DNA of 64,000 bases from Cyanobacteria bacterium FACHB-502 (GTDB taxonomy: Bacteria; Cyanobacteriota; Cyanobacteriia; Elainellales; Elainellaceae): the NCBI GenBank assembly GCA_014695325.1, contig JACJNZ010000039.1:930001-994000 (forward strand). The letters run 5' to 3'. Under the pieces are notes generated by a model, which was given only the letters and a program-made list of their open reading frames with translations, searched no databases and was not told the origin of the DNA. Positions 39,880 through 48,965 of the stretch are shown here, piece after piece (the stretch's first letter is position 1; the number at the start of each line of letters is the position of its first letter). The position numbers were made by a program, and so were the translations under genes.

Positions 39880-41892
39880 ATGGCTGTCGCAACAACCCAA
39901 TCGATTGAGGAATTGTGTGTTAATTCGATTCGCTTTCTAGCAGTCGATGCCGTTGAAAAGGCGAAATCGGGTCATCCCGGACTGCCTATGGGAGCTGCGC
40001 CGATGGCGTTTGTCCTGTGGGATCAGTTCATGCGGTTTAATCCCAAGAATCCCAAGTGGTACAACCGCGATCGGTTTGTGCTGTCTGCTGGACACGGCTG
40101 TATGTTGCAGTATGCCCTGATGCATCTGACGGGCTATGACAGCGTGACGCTGGACGATCTCAAGAGTTTCCGTCAGTGGGAGTCGAAAACCCCTGGACAC
40201 CCAGAGAACTTTGAAACGCTCGGAGTCGAAGTGACCACAGGTCCGCTGGGGCAGGGCATTGCAAATGCGGTGGGTCTGGCAATGGCAGAGGCACACATGG
40301 CGGCTCGCTTTAATAAGCCCGACAGCACGATTGTTGATCACTATACCTATGTGATTCTGGGCGATGGCTGCAATATGGAAGGCGTTTCCGGTGAGGCTTG
40401 CTCGCTGGCAGGACACCTGGGACTGGGCAAGCTGATCGCGCTGTACGACGACAACCATATTTCGATCGACGGCTCCACCGATGTGTCGTTCACCGAAGAC
40501 GTGAGCAAGCGGTTTGAGGCGTATGGCTGGCACACAATCCACGTTGAAAACGGCAATACGGACCTGAAGGCGATTGCGGCGGCGATCGAAGAAGCGAAGA
40601 AAGTCACCGACAAACCGACGATGATCAAGGTGACAACGACGATCGGCTATGGATCGCCCAACAAGGCAAATACGGCAGGCGTTCACGGTTCTCCGCTGGG
40701 CGGCGACGAAATTCAACTTACCCGCGACAAGCTGGGCTGGACCTATGGCTCGTTTGAAGTGCCCGAAGACGCGCTGAACCACTTCCGTCAGGCAGTCGAT
40801 CGCGGAGCCAGCCTGGAAGCCGAGTGGAACGAAACCTTTGCCCAGTACAAAACCAAGTACGCAGACGAAGCGGCTGAGTTTGAGCGCATGATCAGCGGCA
40901 AGTTGCCCGAAGGCTGGGACAAAGCTCTGCCTGTCTACAGCCCGGAAGACAAAGCACTGGCAACCCGTCAAACTTCAGAAAAAACGCTGAATGCCCTGGC
41001 TCCAGCACTGCCGGAACTGGTTGGCGGCTCGGCAGACCTGACCCACTCCAATCTCACCTATCTAAAGGGTTTTGGCGACTTCCAGAAAGGCAGCTTCGGC
41101 GGACGCAACCTCCGCTTTGGGGTACGGGAACACGGCATGGGCGCGATCTGCAACGGCATGGCCCTGCACGGATCGGGTTTGATTCCTTACGGCGCAACCT
41201 TCCTGGTGTTTACCGACTATATGCGGGCGGCAATTCGTTTGTCTGCGCTGTCACGCTGCGGCGTGATCTGGGTCATGACCCACGATTCGATCGCCCTGGG
41301 CGAAGATGGCCCGACGCACCAGCCGGTGGAGACGATCGCCTCACTGCGAACCATTCCGAATCTGACGGTGTTCCGTCCGGCTGACGGTAACGAAACCTCT
41401 GCGGCCTACAAAGTAGCAGTGGAGTACGCGAATCAGCACCGCCCGACGTTGATGGCAATGTCGCGTCAGGGTTTGCCCAACTTGGGTGGGTCGATCGAGC
41501 AGGCGACGAAGGGCGCGTATGTGTTGTCCGACAGCGAAGGCACACCGGATATTATCCTGATCGGCACGGGCAGCGAAGTTTCCCTCTGCGTTAAAGCGGC
41601 TGATCAGCTTCGGGGCGAAGGCAAGAAGGTGCGCGTCGTCTCCATGCCGTCGTGGGAAGTATTTGAAGAGCAGGATGCCGCCTACAAAGAGTCCGTTCTG
41701 CCAAAGAACGTGAAGAAGCGGTTGGCAGTGGAAGCCGGAATCAGCTTTGGCTGGTGTCGCTATGCCGGCAGCGAAGGCGATACGGTCAGCATCGATCGCT
41801 TTGGCGCATCGGCTCCGGGTAGCGTGTGTATGGAGAAGTTTGGCTTCACCGTTGATAACGTGGTGAGCAAAGCAAAAGCTCTGCTGGGCTAA
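39880..41892 (+). CDS. tkt: Transketolase
   Basis: A 670-residue thiamine-diphosphate enzyme of the Calvin cycle and pentose phosphate pathway that moves two-carbon ketol units between sugar phosphates. The TPP-binding motif is [49 protein letters not shown] and [19 protein letters not shown] mark the N-terminal and pyrimidine-binding domains. Length and domain order are normal. It is followed by a rho-independent-type hairpin at 41928-41955. Confidence 0.98.
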   Translation: MAVATTQSIEELCVNSIRFLAVDAVEKAKSGHPGLPMGAAPMAFVLWDQFMRFNPKNPKWYNRDRFVLSAGHGCMLQYALMHLTGYDSVTLDDLKSFRQWESKTPGHPENFETLGVEVTTGPLGQGIANAVGLAMAEAHMAARFNKPDSTIVDHYTYVILGDGCNMEGVSGEACSLAGHLGLGKLIALYDDNHISIDGSTDVSFTEDVSKRFEAYGWHTIHVENGNTDLKAIAAAIEEAKKVTDKPTMIKVTTTIGYGSPNKANTAGVHGSPLGGDEIQLTRDKLGWTYGSFEVPEDALNHFRQAVDRGASLEAEWNETFAQYKTKYADEAAEFERMISGKLPEGWDKALPVYSPEDKALATRQTSEKTLNALAPALPELVGGSADLTHSNLTYLKGFGDFQKGSFGGRNLRFGVREHGMGAICNGMALHGSGLIPYGATFLVFTDYMRAAIRLSALSRCGVIWVMTHDSIALGEDGPTHQPVETIASLRTIPNLTVFRPADGNETSAAYKVAVEYANQHRPTLMAMSRQGLPNLGGSIEQATKGAYVLSDSEGTPDIILIGTGSEVSLCVKAADQLRGEGKKVRVVSMPSWEVFEEQDAAYKESVLPKNVKKRLAVEAGISFGWCRYAGSEGDTVSIDRFGASAPGSVCMEKFGFTVDNVVSKAKALLG

Positions 41893-41927
41893 AGCAGTTT
41901 CATTGCTACATCTCCAATGAAATAACA

Positions 41928-41955
41928 GGGTGGGCTAATTGCCTGCCCTTTTTTT
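41928..41955 (+). terminator. Rho-independent-type terminator after tkt
   Basis: GGGTGGGC pairs with GCCTGCCC (eight pairs, two of them G-U) around a TAATT loop, followed by seven T residues. It lies 36 bases after the tkt stop. Confidence 0.75.
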
Positions 41956-42033
41956 GGCGATCGTGAGAATAGCAACCCATGCAGAAAAACCTGTAATACT
42001 AAAACTGAAACCGTTTTACATTCTCAATCGCCC

Positions 42034-42642
42034 GTGTCTCAAGCTTCTGACCTCACTGCTCCTAAGCTGGATTTAAACCAGCCGCAGGTGTTTCGCCTGT
42101 CACCCCTGATTCGGCTGACACTGCTGTTGCTCTACATTGCGCTGACGCTGCCCCTACCGTTTCTGGCAGATGTGACCGAGGCTTCGGTGTCATCCCGACT
42201 GCTGGCGATCGGTTTAGTCGTTGGGTTGGGGCTGCTGTATGTCGCGCTAACCGAGCGGGTGACGGTGGACGAGCAGGGCATTCGGGTGAGCTATCCGGGC
42301 TGGATTTCTTGGTTATGGCGCAGGGGATGGTCGCTTCAGTGGTCAGAGATTCAGGCGTTGAAGCCGCGATCGACCGGACAGGGCGGTATTGTCTATTACT
42401 TTCTTAGCCGGAGCAGTGATACGGAGCAGTTCCCCTATCAAGGTAAGCGGGCGTATCTGCTGCCGATGCGAATTGTCGGCTTTGCTCAGCTCGTTCGGAT
42501 TGTGGAAGCCAAAACGGGAATTGATACGCGAGATGTCAAGCCTCTGGCACAGCCCTGGATGTATCTGATTTTGCTGCTGTTGACCCTAATGCTGCTGGCA
42601 ATCGATGCCTGGACGATCACCACTGCGCTAGGGCAAGCATAA
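42034..42642 (+). CDS. Membrane protein with PH-like domain, unknown function
   Basis: A 202-residue protein beginning with a GTG start. Two adjacent hydrophobic segments (about 25-47 and 53-72) form a hairpin, then a soluble stretch (about 75-160) with VTVDEQGIRVSYPGW and LQWSEIQALKPRSTG, a pattern seen in bacterial PH-like domains, then a C-terminal membrane helix (about 175-198). The family is not known to me. Its stop overlaps the ATG of the ABC ATPase gene as TAATG, so the two are translationally coupled and probably act together. Confidence 0.7.
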   Translation: MSQASDLTAPKLDLNQPQVFRLSPLIRLTLLLLYIALTLPLPFLADVTEASVSSRLLAIGLVVGLGLLYVALTERVTVDEQGIRVSYPGWISWLWRRGWSLQWSEIQALKPRSTGQGGIVYYFLSRSSDTEQFPYQGKRAYLLPMRIVGFAQLVRIVEAKTGIDTRDVKPLAQPWMYLILLLLTLMLLAIDAWTITTALGQA

Positions 42643-43400
42643 TGCGATCGGCTGAAACCAATCCGCTTTTGCAATTAGAGCAGGTGAGCCTGCAAACGGG
42701 AATTGGGGCGCATTACCTGCTGCAAGACGTTTCATTTCAGGTATTTTCGGGCGATCGGGTGGCGATCGTGGGCGCGTCGGGCGCGGGCAAAACGACGCTG
42801 CTGCGGGTGCTGAATCGGCTAAGCGAAGTTTCTCAGGGGCAGGTGTTTTTTCAGCAGCAAGAAATTCGGCAAATTCCCCCGGTTGAGCTTCGGCAGCAGG
42901 TGGTGCTGGTTCTTCAAGAATCAAAATTGCTTGGAATGACGGTACGCGCCGCTTTGAAATATCCGCTCCAGCTTCGCAAATTGCCCCAGCGCGAGCTTGA
43001 ACAACGAATGCAGCTCTGGCTGGAACGACTGCACATTCCGCAAGAGTGGCTGGAGCGATCGGAGATTCAGCTTTCGGTGGGACAACGACAGCTTGTAGCG
43101 ATCGCTCGAGCATTAATGACTCAGCCAAAGGTGCTTTTGCTGGACGAGCCGACTTCTGCCCTTGATGCTGGACGCGCCCAAAATTTGCTGGAGGTGCTGA
43201 ACGATCTTTCACAGACAGAAGGCACGGCAATTTTGATGGTGAATCATCAGCTTGAGCTGGCGCAGCAGTTTTGCACCCGGATGCTCTTGCTCGATCGCGG
43301 TCGATTAGCCGCTGATGCCCCGATCGATCGCCTTGACTGGCACGAGGTGAAAGAAACTCTCCTTCAGAGGGAAGTCGAAGCAACGGAAGAGTGGGAGTAA
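42642..43400 (+). CDS. ABC transporter ATP-binding protein
   Basis: A 252-residue ABC ATPase. Walker A GASGAGKT is at 44-51, the signature motif reads LSVGQRQ, Walker B is VLLLDEPTSAL, and the switch histidine is in MVNHQLE. Length and sequence resemble the single-domain ATPases of YbbL/FetA-type and phosphate-type importers; the substrate is not readable. The only membrane partner nearby is the upstream coupled gene, which does not look like a normal permease. The following gene starts 34 bases later on the same strand. Confidence 0.87.
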   Translation: MRSAETNPLLQLEQVSLQTGIGAHYLLQDVSFQVFSGDRVAIVGASGAGKTTLLRVLNRLSEVSQGQVFFQQQEIRQIPPVELRQQVVLVLQESKLLGMTVRAALKYPLQLRKLPQRELEQRMQLWLERLHIPQEWLERSEIQLSVGQRQLVAIARALMTQPKVLLLDEPTSALDAGRAQNLLEVLNDLSQTEGTAILMVNHQLELAQQFCTRMLLLDRGRLAADAPIDRLDWHEVKETLLQREVEATEEWE

Positions 43401-43434
43401 GATTAGGATTCAGATCGTTAATCGAGATCCTGTT

Positions 43435-45318
43435 ATGACTTCCGCATCAGAGCAGTATCGGGAAATCGTTCGGCACTATGCTCCTAACGGGCTAATCTCG
43501 CCTGATGTCCGGCAAATTCTAGAGCGACAACAACGTTATCTAAAGCTATTAAGCCAGGAAGCTGAGGCGATCGAGCGATCGGTTTTACAGTTAGACTTTC
43601 AGGCGGATTCACAGACAGATTTGCAGGCGAATTCAAACTCGGATTCACAGGCGGATTTCCAGACGAGCTTTCAGAAGGACTTGCAGACAAGTTCACCGTT
43701 AGATTCACAAACGGATTTACCGTTAGATTTGCAGACGGATTCGCAGACGGATTCGCAGACGGATTCGCAGACAGATTCACTATTAGATTCACAGTCTGCC
43801 CAACAGCCCGATCCCAGCCCAGTTTTGCTTGCTGAACACAACCTCGATCAAGCGACCCATCAAAACAGCCCAGTTGCACCTACTCTAGAAAATTTGGCAG
43901 CACCCGCGAACGCTAGTCCTTCAGAGACTCACACTGCGCCAGAACCAGAGCCAGCAGCGGTCACGCCTGAGGAGCTGTCCAATCCAGAAGCCATTTCTCG
44001 TTATCAAGCTGCTTTTGCCCAGGCAATTCGGTTTCAGTTTCCGCTGAACGAAGTGCTGAAGTTAGGCTTGCGATCGTTGCAGCAAACGCTAAATCTGACC
44101 GATCAGCATATAGAGGCGATCGAAATTCGCAGCCTTGAGGCACTGGACGCAGAGCAGCAGCAGTACAAAGCAAACCTTGAGAAATATCGAGAAGAGTTTG
44201 AGGGTTCGAGAGCTTTTTTATATAGCGAGTCAGTGCAGGATGAGCTGTGGGAGCTTCAGCGCAAGCTCAAACTTCGGAGTGAAGATGTGCTGAGGCTAGA
44301 ACGGGAAGTCATGCAGGACGCAAGGCGCGATAGCCATCATGAGGCTTTTCCGCCGATCGAAGATTCCTTTGCCTCGGCAGGCATTCAGGCTCTCGAAGAC
44401 AAAATTAAAGATGAATTGTTTAACCCCACAAATTCTGAACCCGGTCATAGCACGTCTCGCCCCTTAGTTTCAACCGCTCACCTGAAGCCCGAAACGCGAG
44501 TGACCGAAGAAGCGGATGTCCTTTTCGCTGATAGTTCGTTGAATCAATCTCAACCTGGGTCCAAGGTCAGCGCAAATGCGAATGCTAAACCGAATACCCA
44601 GGAGAAAAATTCAGGCTCTCAGGAAGGTTCTACAGTTGGTTCTACAATTATCGTTCAATCGGAGCTGGAGCAAGCTTTTCAGGAATTAGAAAAGCATTTA
44701 GGCAAGGAAGGACAGCGCGACTGGTGGGAAGCAGACCAGATAACCTTCGAGATTTTGCTCAAGCTTTCCCCCAATCCCTCCCTGAACTGGCTCAATATGC
44801 AGGCGATCGAAACAATAACGCAGAACGATGCCCTGGAGCGAATCGATCGCCTATGGAGTGTTGCAAGCGAAGGCAGATACGGCTTATTCGCTCAGCAAGA
44901 GGTCTATAAGAAAGTGATCAAAGACCTGCAAGACGAGCATCAAAGCAAGCTGAAAGGCGATCGCTTACAGCAGCTTTATATCCAGGAATTTGTACGACGA
45001 ATTGGTTGGTGGGATAATCGGCTGCAATTTCTCAAGTTTTACAAATGGCTCGATTTCCATACAGATCTGGCAAGCCGTCCTGATATTCCGGCGGGGCAGT
45101 TTCCGGCTTACTGGTTCTGGGTAATTCCGCGTCCATACGCCTTTCAGCTTGGTGGCATCGGGTTCGGACAGGGAGGCTGGCGCGTTGATGTGTCGCGCTT
45201 ACGGGCATGGATGACCCGGCTGAGAAACTGCAAGCTAGAGCCGTATGAAAAATATGTTGCTTCTCCGTCCCAAAAACCTACGGCGAACTCATCGTTTGAG
45301 GATCTGCCGGACCTGTGA
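43435..45318 (+). CDS. GUN4-domain protein with a long repetitive N-terminal region
   Basis: A 627-residue soluble protein. Residues 53-121 are a low-complexity tract of about seventeen four-residue units of the type Q-T-D-S. Residues 180-310 are Gln/Glu-rich with coiled-coil character. The C-terminal part (about 409-610) matches GUN4: DWWEADQITFEILLKL, ALERIDRLWSVASEGRYGLFAQQEVY and FVRRIGWWDN, followed by a WLDFHTDLASRP segment. GUN4 proper binds protoporphyrin and stimulates Mg-chelatase; proteins with a divergent GUN4 module and added regions are common in cyanobacteria and their role is unclear. The 3' end overlaps the convergent LCP gene by 41 bases. Confidence 0.82.
   Translation: MTSASEQYREIVRHYAPNGLISPDVRQILERQQRYLKLLSQEAEAIERSVLQLDFQADSQTDLQANSNSDSQADFQTSFQKDLQTSSPLDSQTDLPLDLQTDSQTDSQTDSQTDSLLDSQSAQQPDPSPVLLAEHNLDQATHQNSPVAPTLENLAAPANASPSETHTAPEPEPAAVTPEELSNPEAISRYQAAFAQAIRFQFPLNEVLKLGLRSLQQTLNLTDQHIEAIEIRSLEALDAEQQQYKANLEKYREEFEGSRAFLYSESVQDELWELQRKLKLRSEDVLRLEREVMQDARRDSHHEAFPPIEDSFASAGIQALEDKIKDELFNPTNSEPGHSTSRPLVSTAHLKPETRVTEEADVLFADSSLNQSQPGSKVSANANAKPNTQEKNSGSQEGSTVGSTIIVQSELEQAFQELEKHLGKEGQRDWWEADQITFEILLKLSPNPSLNWLNMQAIETITQNDALERIDRLWSVASEGRYGLFAQQEVYKKVIKDLQDEHQSKLKGDRLQQLYIQEFVRRIGWWDNRLQFLKFYKWLDFHTDLASRPDIPAGQFPAYWFWVIPRPYAFQLGGIGFGQGGWRVDVSRLRAWMTRLRNCKLEPYEKYVASPSQKPTANSSFEDLPDL
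43591..43797 (+). repeat. Degenerate 12-bp coding minisatellite (QTDS repeat)
   Basis: About seventeen in-frame 12-base units. The core gat-tcg-cag-acg is repeated almost perfectly three to four times near 43730-43780; units on either side have diverged (cag-gcg-gat-tca, ccg-tta-gat-tca). It encodes the N-terminal low-complexity tract of the GUN4-domain protein. Unit gain or loss keeps the frame. Confidence 0.85.
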
Positions 45319-47047
45319 GACTTGAGGGGGAAGGGTTGACCGCCGGATCAGGAATGGTTTTCGGTTCCAGCGTGGGATCGGCAACCAGGGCAGGAGTAGG
45401 CTGAAACACATCCGTTCCCAGTCGAATCGTCACATCGGAATCTAGATCTCCGGTACTTTCGACCAGCACCTCCCCAAAGCCCAGACTTTGCCGGACTGCC
45501 TCAGCACTGGCAACATCGCCCCCCTGCGCCACAATTTGAGTTATCGTCAAGGGTTCGTTCCAGGGCTGATCAAGGTAGACATTCGCATAGCCGCCCGTTT
45601 TTAGCGTGGTCATGAGCTGATCGATTGCCCGATCGTTTCCGGTGCTGTTTTGTACCACAATCTGGGCAGTGGTCGGCGTGTGGGCAATGGTGCTGCTGGC
45701 AGCAGGGAGACCAAAATACTGCTGCATCATTTGAGCAATCTTGGCTTGGCTGGGCAGCCAGTAGCTCGCCTCAAACTCAGCACTGGAGCTAAAGCCACCC
45801 GGCAGCATCAGCATTTTCACGTTTGGACGATTTGTTTGAGCTGTGAATCCTGCCAGAGCAACCAGTTCTTCAACGTTTAGATTAGTATCCAGATTCGATT
45901 GAATCACGGAAAGCACCTGCGGCATTTTGGCAAGCGTGACAGGTTTAATCGCCTGTTCTACCAGTGCTCGCAGAAACATTTGCTGTCGCTGCACCCGCCC
46001 AATATCACCAAACTGGTCGTAGCGAAACCGGAGAAACTGAACTGCCTGATTACCGTTTAACCGCTGCTCACCCTGCTTGAGATTGATATAAAGATGCTGT
46101 GAATCGTCTTTGTACGACATATCCTGCGGCACGTTGATCTTTACACCGCCCAGTGCATCGATCAGTTTTTCAACCCCCTGCACGTTGATTCGCACATAGC
46201 GATCGATTTTGACGCCGCCCAGCAAGTCTGTCACCGATCGGGCAGCAAGTGCCGGACCGCCGTAAACATTGGCTTCATTGAGCTTGGTTAAGCCTGCACC
46301 ATCGATCCACGTGCGAGTGTCACGCGGCAGAGAAAGCACTGTAAGCTGATGAGTCTGAGGATCAAACCGCACCAGCAGCATCGAGTCTGATAAGCCATCC
46401 AACGAGTTCACGACGGCGTGATACCGCAAATCGCGCACCTCAGGCGGCGGATCCGAGATCTCGGAAGACAGCACCTTAATCCCCAGCACCAGCACAGTCA
46501 CCGGACGGGTCAACTGCGGTAACTGCAAATTCGTCCCGCTGGCGATCGGCTCATCCTGATTAAACGCTTTTGCGTCTTCCGCACTGAGCTTACTCTGCAT
46601 CAGCGGTGTGCCAGAAATTGCTACTGCCAGCAGCGCACCCGCCGAAGCCGAAACTGCCGCCACCACCGTCAGCCCCACCGTCAACCCCAGCCAACGCCAT
46701 TTGCCCGACCCGAAGCCGTTTTTCTTCGGCAATTCCTCTGCTGAAGCTGGCTCAACTCTCTCCGAAGTCTCTGCCCCCGGACTGGTTGCCGAATTTGCAG
46801 CGATCGGGTTCACACAGACCGGATTAGTATTCATCGAATCTAAATGATCCTCTAAATGATCCGCCTTGTCCGACTTAGCACCCATCTGATTGGAGGCAGC
46901 AGGAGTTGAAGCCACAGACGAACCACGAGACTGTTTTTGATTCTGGAAATCAGCGGGCAGAGAATCAGGTGAATTGCCAGCAGCGTTGGCAGCAGAATTA
47001 TTCAGCGACAGGAAGTTTTTCACACTCAGCAACTTTTCAATCAGCAC
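45278..47047 (-). CDS. LytR-CpsA-Psr (LCP) family protein with LytR_C domain
   Basis: A 589-residue cell-envelope protein. A disordered 117-residue cytoplasmic N-terminus leads to a membrane helix (about 118-145). The LCP domain (about 180-375) has catalytic-site residues in the expected places: SDSMLLVRFDP (Asp221), LSLPRDTRTWI (Arg242, Asp243) and LRFRYDQFGDIGRVQRQQ. A LytR_C domain follows (about 465-550) and then a Pro-rich tail. LCP enzymes transfer lipid-linked glycopolymers to peptidoglycan. The unusually long N-terminus is Ser/Asn/Ala-rich. Its last 13 codons overlap the convergent GUN4-domain gene. Confidence 0.92.
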   Translation of the reverse strand: MLIEKLLSVKNFLSLNNSAANAAGNSPDSLPADFQNQKQSRGSSVASTPAASNQMGAKSDKADHLEDHLDSMNTNPVCVNPIAANSATSPGAETSERVEPASAEELPKKNGFGSGKWRWLGLTVGLTVVAAVSASAGALLAVAISGTPLMQSKLSAEDAKAFNQDEPIASGTNLQLPQLTRPVTVLVLGIKVLSSEISDPPPEVRDLRYHAVVNSLDGLSDSMLLVRFDPQTHQLTVLSLPRDTRTWIDGAGLTKLNEANVYGGPALAARSVTDLLGGVKIDRYVRINVQGVEKLIDALGGVKINVPQDMSYKDDSQHLYINLKQGEQRLNGNQAVQFLRFRYDQFGDIGRVQRQQMFLRALVEQAIKPVTLAKMPQVLSVIQSNLDTNLNVEELVALAGFTAQTNRPNVKMLMLPGGFSSSAEFEASYWLPSQAKIAQMMQQYFGLPAASSTIAHTPTTAQIVVQNSTGNDRAIDQLMTTLKTGGYANVYLDQPWNEPLTITQIVAQGGDVASAEAVRQSLGFGEVLVESTGDLDSDVTIRLGTDVFQPTPALVADPTLEPKTIPDPAVNPSPSSLTGPADPQTMSSP

Positions 47048-47169
47048 AGAATCGCTATACCTGGTGTAACTATAGGCGCATTATCACCAAGTTGACCCAA
47101 TTCTAGAAGAAGATTTGCATTGCGATGAAAAAACTTTGCATTAGAGCTGGAATTTAATCGATTCTTTAA

Positions 47170-47520
47170 TCAATTCCTTCTCAGCAAATCGAGCGGCTGC
47201 CGTCGCCAGAGCCGAACCATCAGCCAAAGATTGGTCAAGAAATAGCCCGAAGTTAGCAGGCTTGCCAGGATCAGCAAAGGCACGATCGCCGCCTGATGAG
47301 TCTGCACTCCCACTTGCAACAGCAAATTTCCTACTAGCCAGCCCAGCGCGAGTTTTACGGCAAGTTGACTGGTCTGACGCTGTTCCCTTGTGCCGTTTCT
47401 GCAATAGAGCGTCCAGAGTGCCGGGAAAAAACCAACGATCGGAACGAGGCAGAGAAACATTTGCAGACGTTGAAGGTTTGCCTCACCGTAACGATCGTTC
47501 TCCATCCTGATTTCTCCCAT
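47170..47520 (-). CDS. Small membrane protein, unknown function
   Basis: A 116-residue protein beginning MGEIRMENDRYG, with three to four hydrophobic segments, starting LQMFLCLVPIVGFFPALWTLY. Resembles uncharacterised cyanobacterial membrane proteins. The frame is open to 47601, but that would overlap the serpin gene; ATG 47520 (or 47505) is preferred. It follows the serpin gene on the same strand after 14 bases, so the two likely form an operon. Confidence 0.65.
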   Translation of the reverse strand: MGEIRMENDRYGEANLQRLQMFLCLVPIVGFFPALWTLYCRNGTREQRQTSQLAVKLALGWLVGNLLLQVGVQTHQAAIVPLLILASLLTSGYFLTNLWLMVRLWRRQPLDLLRRN

Positions 47521-47534
47521 TTGATTACTTTTGC

Positions 47535-48800
47535 TTAGGTTAATGACTGAATCGTGCCGATAAATAGAATCGTGCCCGTTTGCTCGTCCCAGATTGCACA
47601 AAGGAAAGGACGATCGATCGTCATTTGAAAGGGCGGCTGGGGTAAAGCAGCACGAACGGCAACGGCAACTGAGGTAGCAGCAGCGGCTTCGGTTCCTTCT
47701 TCGTTCACTTCCAGCAGGGTTTTGTGCTGCACATCGCTAATATAGGCAGGCAAAGAACTCATTTCACCAAAATTGGCTTGCCGATCGTCAAACACGAGTT
47801 CCATACCAATCGCCTTCAGAGACTCGACCAAACTCGTGCCATATTCCACCTTAAAGCGCGGAAGCTGTACTGTACCAGGACGCGAAGAAAATTGATTCAT
47901 CCAGGTTTCCCAGTGGCTATGGCTCAAGCTTTGGGTCAATTGGTTCAGGCTGCTGGTCGGTTTCGGCAAAAAAATTGCCATCTGCCAGCGTTCGTTGCCG
48001 TAGGGTAGCCGCACTGCCTGAAACTGCTCAGTTTCTAGATAGTGAAACTTTCCCCGCTTTGTCATTAAAGGCTGCGTGATCGTCGTGCCGTCTCCCTGGT
48101 GAAAAGGGCGATCGAGCGTTTCATCAGGATTAAATGGATTTGTCCATTTGCCTTTGAAATAAATTGCGTTAATCAAAAACAAAATATCGTTGGGATTCAT
48201 TTGATTCAAAATCTTGTCGATCTTGCCTTGCGTCTGCTGATTCACCCAGTGATTAATGCGATCGATTGCACCCGGATCATTAAAGTTCAGATCCGTAACT
48301 TCTGCACCATAAAATTCCTGATTGCGCTTCAGAAACACCGGATTGAAATTGATGCCCGATCGTCCCCAGAGGGAATTTGCCACTGTTAGCTGCACTGCCG
48401 GGTCAGAACTTGTCCAGGCTTCCAGCAAGGCACGGTTTGCCTGATTAATTTCCGCTAGACTCATGCCCTGCATTTCCAGCGCGTTTTGCATGGCTTCCTG
48501 AGTCGCTGCACTTGCGCCGTTGTAAGTCATGCTGAGGGCGATCGATACGCTGCTCGGCGAAATCAAAACATTCTCACCCTGGTTTTGCTCTAGCAACTGG
48601 GCAAACAGCTTGAAACCAAAGCGCGTATTCGCTGCGACAAATGCTGGATCCACCGTCGAAGTTTGCATCGATGAAGGGGAGGGAGAAGGTGGCTGAGCCG
48701 TTGCCTGCTGTGGAATCTGTACTGCCCAATCGCCCACGATGCCAAGCAGTATAGTGCTAATCACAATGACCATCAGCCGTTGCGTTACAGAATAAAGCAT
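47535..48800 (-). CDS. Secreted serpin with predicted P1 arginine
   Basis: A 421-residue serine-protease inhibitor of the serpin family with an N-terminal hydrophobic signal (about 8-30). FGFKLFAQLL, NVLISPSSVSIALSMTYNGA, NAIYFKGKW and the final DRPFLCAIWDEQTGTILFIG are family hallmarks. The reactive-centre hinge EEGTEAAAATS has the small residues needed for loop insertion, so the protein should be inhibitory. Counting from the P17 Glu puts Arg383 at P1, predicting a trypsin-like target. Serpins act by irreversible trapping. In cyanobacteria they are sporadic, and the target, inside or outside the cell, is unknown. The neighbouring genes give no clue. Confidence 0.93.
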   Translation of the reverse strand: MLYSVTQRLMVIVISTILLGIVGDWAVQIPQQATAQPPSPSPSSMQTSTVDPAFVAANTRFGFKLFAQLLEQNQGENVLISPSSVSIALSMTYNGASAATQEAMQNALEMQGMSLAEINQANRALLEAWTSSDPAVQLTVANSLWGRSGINFNPVFLKRNQEFYGAEVTDLNFNDPGAIDRINHWVNQQTQGKIDKILNQMNPNDILFLINAIYFKGKWTNPFNPDETLDRPFHQGDGTTITQPLMTKRGKFHYLETEQFQAVRLPYGNERWQMAIFLPKPTSSLNQLTQSLSHSHWETWMNQFSSRPGTVQLPRFKVEYGTSLVESLKAIGMELVFDDRQANFGEMSSLPAYISDVQHKTLLEVNEEGTEAAAATSVAVAVRAALPQPPFQMTIDRPFLCAIWDEQTGTILFIGTIQSLT

Positions 48801-48846
48801 TTGTCGCCTCCGGTAAGTCGCCCGTTTTCAGGTTCTCTTTCACATT

Positions 48847-48888
48847 AAAGTGAGACCTGCAAAGTGAGACCCGCAAAGTGAGACTTGC
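48847..48888. repeat. 14-bp tandem repeat, three copies
   Basis: aaagtgagacctgc occurs three times with one or two changes. It lies between the divergent serpin and acetyltransferase genes and may fall in either leader. Confidence 0.85.
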
Positions 48889-48965
48889 AGGTAGAGACAC
48901 GGTACATTCGGGAAAGCTAGCCTCAGTCTCGTTTTCTTTCCTATCTTTTTCCGAGTTCCTACTTC

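Noticed and set aside
39937-40971. A 344-codon antisense frame opposite transketolase
   Set aside because: The sense strand is clearly tkt with intact motifs; the antisense product is Cys/Arg/His-rich and shows no domain.
42628-43383. A 251-codon antisense frame opposite the ABC ATPase gene
   Set aside because: Ala/Pro/Arg-rich shadow of a clearly coding strand with Walker A, signature and Walker B motifs.
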